A DNA stretch of 64,000 nucleotides from Nonomuraea soli (GTDB lineage: Bacteria; Actinomycetota; Actinomycetes; Streptosporangiales; Streptosporangiaceae), in the NCBI RefSeq assembly GCF_013761175.1, contig NZ_JACDUR010000002.1, forward strand, positions 812,816 to 876,815. The letters are read 5' to 3'. The position numbers were made by a program, and so were the translations under genes. Below, one piece after another: positions 60,599 to 64,000 of this stretch. The notes beneath the pieces are model-generated. The model was not told where the DNA came from. It saw only the letters and a program-made list of their open reading frames with translations, and searched no databases. Positions within the stretch are counted from its first letter, which is position 1. Each line of letters starts with the position of its first letter.

Positions 60599-62929
60599 GT
60601 GGCGGAGGCGTTCGGCGAGGTCCTTCGGGGCATGCGGCATGCGGCCGGGCTGACGATCGAGGAGCTCTCCCATGCCTCCGGCGTCAGCGTGCGCGCCATC
60701 GGCGACATGGAGCGCGGCGCCAGCAGAGGCCCGCAGCGGCGCACCGTTCAGGCACTGGCCGAGGCGCTGCGGCTCGACGAGACGCGGCGGGCCAGGCTGG
60801 CGGAGGCGGCCAGGGCCGGGCGGCCGCGCCAGGAGGCCGTCACCCCCGGCGCCTGCGAGCTGCCCCGCGGGGTCGGCGACTTCACCGGACGGACCCGCGA
60901 GCTCGGCCTGCTGCGTGAGCTCGCGGGCCAGGACGCCGCCGTGGCCGCCATCCAGGGAACGGCCGGCATCGGCAAGACGGCCCTGGCCGTGCGAGCGGCC
61001 GCGCACCTGGCCGGCCTGTTCCCCGACGGCTGCTTCTACCTCGACCTGCGCGGCATGGACGAAGCCCCGCCTGACCCGGCCGCCGCACTGTCACGGCTGC
61101 TCAAGGCACTCGGCGTGGCCGAGCGGCGCATCCCCGCCCACGAGGAGGAGCGCGCCGGCCACTACCGGGCGCTGCTGCGCGAACGGCGGTGCCTGATCAT
61201 CCTGGACAACGCGGCGCACGAGGGCCAGGTCCGCCCGCTGCTGCCGTCGGGAGGCCCCGCGATGACGGTGGTCACCAGCAGGCGTCCGCTGGCCGGGCTG
61301 GAGGGCGTGCGCCAGATCCCGCTCACTCACCTGGCCCTCGAGGAGTCGGCCGAGCTGCTGGGCGGGATCGTCGGAGCCGAGCGCGCGCAGGCCGACCCCG
61401 AAGGCGTGGCGCGGGTGGCGAGCCTGTGCGGGAACCTTCCGCTGGCGCTGCGCATCGCCGGCAACCGGCTGCAGAGCAGGCCAGGCTGGACGCCCCGCCA
61501 GCTCGCGGACCTGCTCAGCGACGAAGGGCGGCGGGTGGAGTCGTTGTCAGCCGGCGACCTGTCGGTGGCCACGGCCTTCGCGCTGTCGTACCGGCAGCTG
61601 TCCGTGCCTGCGCGGCGCAGCTTCCGGCGGCTCGCCCTCGTCGAGGCGCCCGACTTCGGGGTGCCCGTGACGGCCGTCCTGGCCGAGCTGGATCCGGCCG
61701 GTGCCGAGGACACCCTGGAAGAGCTGGTTGACCTCGGGCTGCTGCAGTCGCCGTACCCTGGCCGCTACCGCTTCCACGACCTCGTACGGCTGTTCGCCCG
61801 TTCCCGGTTGTCCGAGGAGGAGCCCGGCGCCCGGCAGCGGCGGGCCCGCACGCGTATGGACGCCTGGCTGCTGGAGACCGCCACGGTCGCCGGACGCTGG
61901 TTCGAGCCGGACTACGGCGCGCCCCCGCCGGACTGGAGCTCGCTCGTCGAGCTGGACACACAGCGCAAGGCCCGGGAGTGGCTCACGGCGGAGGGCGAGG
62001 CGTGGCTGGCGGCCCTCCGGGAGGCCGCCCGCCTCGGCGAGCACGCCCGCGTGGTCGAGGTGGCCGAGGCGATGCACTGGTTCTCCGACCTGTGGATGCA
62101 CTGGGGGCACTGGCCCGAGGTGTTCGGCCTGTCGGCCGGGTCCGCCCGCATGATGGGCGACAGGGCGCTGGAGGCCGTGCACCTCAACTACCTGTCGTGG
62201 GCGCAGACCTTCTGCCAGGCCCGGTTCGGCGAGGCGGAGCAGACCGCTCTGCGAGCCCTGGAACTGGCCCGCCAGAGCGGCGACGTGCGCCAGCAGGGCT
62301 GGTCACTGACCTACGCGACCTGGGCGCTGTGGGGGCGCCAGGACCAGCAGAGCAAGGTGACCGCCCTGGAGCACACGCGCATGGCGGCCGAGTGCTTCCA
62401 GCGGGCCGGCGACGCCGACGGGCTCGCCCAGGCCCTGGCCGGCATCGGCAACTGCCTGCGCAGGCTCGGCCGGCTCGAGGAGGCCCTGGAGCACAGCCTC
62501 GCCGTGATCGGACGGCTGCGCGACCCGTCCTTCGGCGGTTCGCCGGCCATCACCGGTCACGCCGTCGGCGCCGCGCTGGACGTGGTCGGCGAGTCCTACC
62601 TCGGTCTGGGGCGCTGGCAGGAGGCCGCCGACCACTACCGCCAGGCGTTGTCTGAGCTGCGCGGCCACCCGATCACCCGGGCCATGGCGCTGTCGCTGAC
62701 CCACCTGGGCAGGGCGCTGGTCCACCTGGATCAGGCGGAGGAGGCTGGGGCCGCCTTCCGCGAGGCCGTCGAGTTGTACGAGTCGGCCGACGATCACGCG
62801 CGGGCGGCGGTGGTGCTCGGAGAGCTCGACCGCCTCGCCGACCACCACGCGCAGGCGCCCGCGCCGCTCACAGCGCTCGACCGCTCCGCCGACCACCAAG
62901 CGCGTGGCGACGCCGCTCACAGCGCTTGA
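60599..62929 (+). CDS. AfsR-like regulator: XRE helix-turn-helix, NB-ARC ATPase, TPR repeats
   Basis: A 776-residue STAND-type regulator from GTG. Residues 5-65 form an XRE helix-turn-helix (TIEELSHASGVSVRAIGDME). The NB-ARC domain has GTAGIGKT (K126), Walker B CLIILDN near 200 and GNLPLALRIAGN. TPR repeats fill about 420-740 (ARQSGDVRQQGWSL, AQALAGIGNCLRRLGRLEEA). Such proteins switch on specialised-metabolism or stress genes. The last 35 codons are a 17-residue repeat (LDR-ADHxA) that breaks off in a frameshifted third copy, so the present C-terminus looks secondary. Confidence 0.9.
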   Translation: MAEAFGEVLRGMRHAAGLTIEELSHASGVSVRAIGDMERGASRGPQRRTVQALAEALRLDETRRARLAEAARAGRPRQEAVTPGACELPRGVGDFTGRTRELGLLRELAGQDAAVAAIQGTAGIGKTALAVRAAAHLAGLFPDGCFYLDLRGMDEAPPDPAAALSRLLKALGVAERRIPAHEEERAGHYRALLRERRCLIILDNAAHEGQVRPLLPSGGPAMTVVTSRRPLAGLEGVRQIPLTHLALEESAELLGGIVGAERAQADPEGVARVASLCGNLPLALRIAGNRLQSRPGWTPRQLADLLSDEGRRVESLSAGDLSVATAFALSYRQLSVPARRSFRRLALVEAPDFGVPVTAVLAELDPAGAEDTLEELVDLGLLQSPYPGRYRFHDLVRLFARSRLSEEEPGARQRRARTRMDAWLLETATVAGRWFEPDYGAPPPDWSSLVELDTQRKAREWLTAEGEAWLAALREAARLGEHARVVEVAEAMHWFSDLWMHWGHWPEVFGLSAGSARMMGDRALEAVHLNYLSWAQTFCQARFGEAEQTALRALELARQSGDVRQQGWSLTYATWALWGRQDQQSKVTALEHTRMAAECFQRAGDADGLAQALAGIGNCLRRLGRLEEALEHSLAVIGRLRDPSFGGSPAITGHAVGAALDVVGESYLGLGRWQEAADHYRQALSELRGHPITRAMALSLTHLGRALVHLDQAEEAGAAFREAVELYESADDHARAAVVLGELDRLADHHAQAPAPLTALDRSADHQARGDAAHSA

Positions 62930-63000
62930 CCACTCCGCCGACCATCACGCTCGGGATGCCGCGCCGCTCAGAAGGCCCGACCCTTCCGCCGACGCCCCGG
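62825..63000 (+). repeat. Decaying tandem repeats at the regulator 3' end
   Basis: Four degenerate copies start at 62825, 62876, 62925 and 62976 (spacing 51, 49 and 51 bp). Each has the pattern cYcGACC-CTCCGCCGACCA followed by CCGCTCA. The first two are coding; the third starts at the stop codon, and the fourth forms part of the terminator. Confidence 0.75.
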
Positions 63001-63008
63001 CGGAAGGG
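62981..63008. terminator. Terminator between convergent regulator and esterase genes
   Basis: CCCTTCCGCCG and CGGCGGAAGGG form an 11-bp perfect stem with a 6-base loop, 51 bp after the regulator stop and 1 bp from the esterase stop. It can act on both strands. Confidence 0.75.
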
Positions 63009-63009
63009 C

Positions 63010-63963
63010 TCAGCCCGCGCTGAGCACCCGGCGCAACGTGCCGACGGCCAGCTCGATCGCCGCGCCGGCGGCCTGCGTCTCGCGCAGGGCGTCGAGCATG
63101 ACGAAGTCGTGGATGATCCCCTGGTAACGCACGGCCGTCACCGGCACGCCCGCCTGCCGCAGCTTGTTCGCGTACGCCTCGCCCTCGTCGCGCAGCACGT
63201 CGGCCTCACCGGTGATGACCAGCGCCGGGGGCAGCCCGGTCAGCTCCTCGGTCGTGGCCCGCAGCGGGGAGGCGGTGATCTCGGAGCGCTGGGCATCGTC
63301 GGTGGTGTACTGGTCCCAGAACCACTGCATGCCGTCGCGGCGCAGGAAGTAGCCCTCGGCGAACTCGTGGTAGGAGCCGGTGTCGAAGGAGGCGTCCGTC
63401 ACCGGGTAGAACAGCACCTGCTGGCGCAGCGTCAGCCCGCCGCGCTGCTTGGCCATCAAGGTCAGCGCGGCGCTCATGTTGCCGCCGACGGAGTCGCCGG
63501 CGACCGCGATGCGCGTCGGATCCAGGCCCTTGAAGGCGCCCTCGGCGACGATCCACTGGGCGACGGTCCAGTTCTGCTCGATCGCGACCGGGTAGCGGTG
63601 CTCGGGCGACAGGTCGTACTCGGGGAAGACCACGGCGGCTGCGGCGCCGACCGCGAGCTCGCGCACCAGCCGGTCGTGGGTGTGGGCGTTGCCGAACACC
63701 CATCCGGCTCCGTGGATGTAGATGATCACGGGGAGTGCGCCGGTGCTGCCGGCGGGCCTGACGATGCGGACCCTGACCTGGCCCGTGGGACCGCCGGGCA
63801 CCGTGATCCACTCCTCGTCCACGTCCGGCTTGCCGACCGGTCCTGACTGGACCTCGTCCACGGCCTTGCGGGCCTCCTCCACCGGAAGCTGGAACAGGTA
63901 CGGCGGCTGCGCCGTCGCCTCGGCGAAAGCTCGCGCGGCAGGTTCGAGCACAGGCTTGTTCAT
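63010..63963 (-). CDS. Alpha/beta hydrolase, hormone-sensitive-lipase family esterase
   Basis: A 317-residue esterase. The oxyanion motif is HGAGW (H84), a slight variant of HGGGW. The triad is S158 (GDSVGG), D255 (GEADVLRDEG) and H285 (GIIHDF). It has no signal peptide, so it should hydrolyse short acyl esters in the cytoplasm; the substrate is unknown. GGAGAG lies just before the ATG. Its upstream region runs off the window. Confidence 0.93.
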   Translation of the reverse strand: MNKPVLEPAARAFAEATAQPPYLFQLPVEEARKAVDEVQSGPVGKPDVDEEWITVPGGPTGQVRVRIVRPAGSTGALPVIIYIHGAGWVFGNAHTHDRLVRELAVGAAAAVVFPEYDLSPEHRYPVAIEQNWTVAQWIVAEGAFKGLDPTRIAVAGDSVGGNMSAALTLMAKQRGGLTLRQQVLFYPVTDASFDTGSYHEFAEGYFLRRDGMQWFWDQYTTDDAQRSEITASPLRATTEELTGLPPALVITGEADVLRDEGEAYANKLRQAGVPVTAVRYQGIIHDFVMLDALRETQAAGAAIELAVGTLRRVLSAG

Positions 63964-64000
63964 GATCTCTCCAAGAGGTGGAAGGCGGGATCCTTCGCGG

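Noticed and set aside
62825..63000. CRISPR-like array
   Set aside because: Units are adjacent and degenerate, with no unique spacers and no cas genes in the window.

Overview
The window is very GC-rich (roughly 70% by eye), uses GTG starts freely, packs genes into runs joined by ATGA/GTGA overlaps, and carries families typical of filamentous actinomycetes: a DUF574-type methyltransferase, a Ser/Thr kinase with WD40 repeats, an AfsR-like NB-ARC/TPR regulator, PucR and TetR regulators, and a TTA codon in a specialised-metabolism gene. A member of the Streptosporangiales or a relative is likely; the genus cannot be fixed from this sequence. No rRNA, tRNA, insertion sequence, phage gene or CRISPR array was seen.

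Region 1 (1-11937): the right-hand part of a non-ribosomal peptide gene cluster of the pyochelin/yersiniabactin/coelibactin type. Two cysteine-activating NRPS proteins (the first cut by the window edge), a thiazolinyl imide reductase, a pair of ABC half-transporters and a type II thioesterase form one rightward unit. The terminal thioesterase domain of the second NRPS is short and has lost its serine nucleophile. Region 2 (11938-20055): a gene-poor stretch with degenerate 55-bp repeats, a TetR regulator divergent from an asparagine synthetase with a structured leader, an MFS exporter, and an aldo/keto reductase plus FMN monooxygenase pair.

Region 3 (20076-26461): a self-contained leftward PTS operon (DeoR regulator, 1-phosphofructokinase-like kinase, mannitol-type EIIC, EIIB and EIIA, zinc polyol dehydrogenase, HPr, EI). 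Region 4 (26601-35073): a methyltransferase, a crotonase, the kinase/WD40 protein, a NADAR glycosidase, and an Lrp regulator divergent from tryptophan 2,3-dioxygenase and kynurenine 3-monooxygenase. Region 5 (35150-45908): ten leftward genes encoding two complete branched-chain-amino-acid-type ABC transporters back to back, divergent from a PucR-type regulator across a 29-bp palindrome.

Region 6 (45970-49337): Dps, a phytanoyl-CoA-dioxygenase-family enzyme coupled to an unrecognised 86-residue protein, an AraC regulator with an ACT-domain protein, and a secreted HNH-type nuclease. Region 7 (49401-59189): a urea catabolism module (permease, TetR, two DUF1989 urea-carboxylase-associated proteins, urea carboxylase, allophanate hydrolase, and an atypical nitrilase-family protein). 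Two matching inverted-repeat operators tie permease, TetR and enzymes into one regulon. Region 8 (59426-63963): an ECF sigma factor with a peroxiredoxin, an NB-ARC/TPR regulator whose 3' end is a decaying 51-bp repeat array, and an HSL-type esterase.
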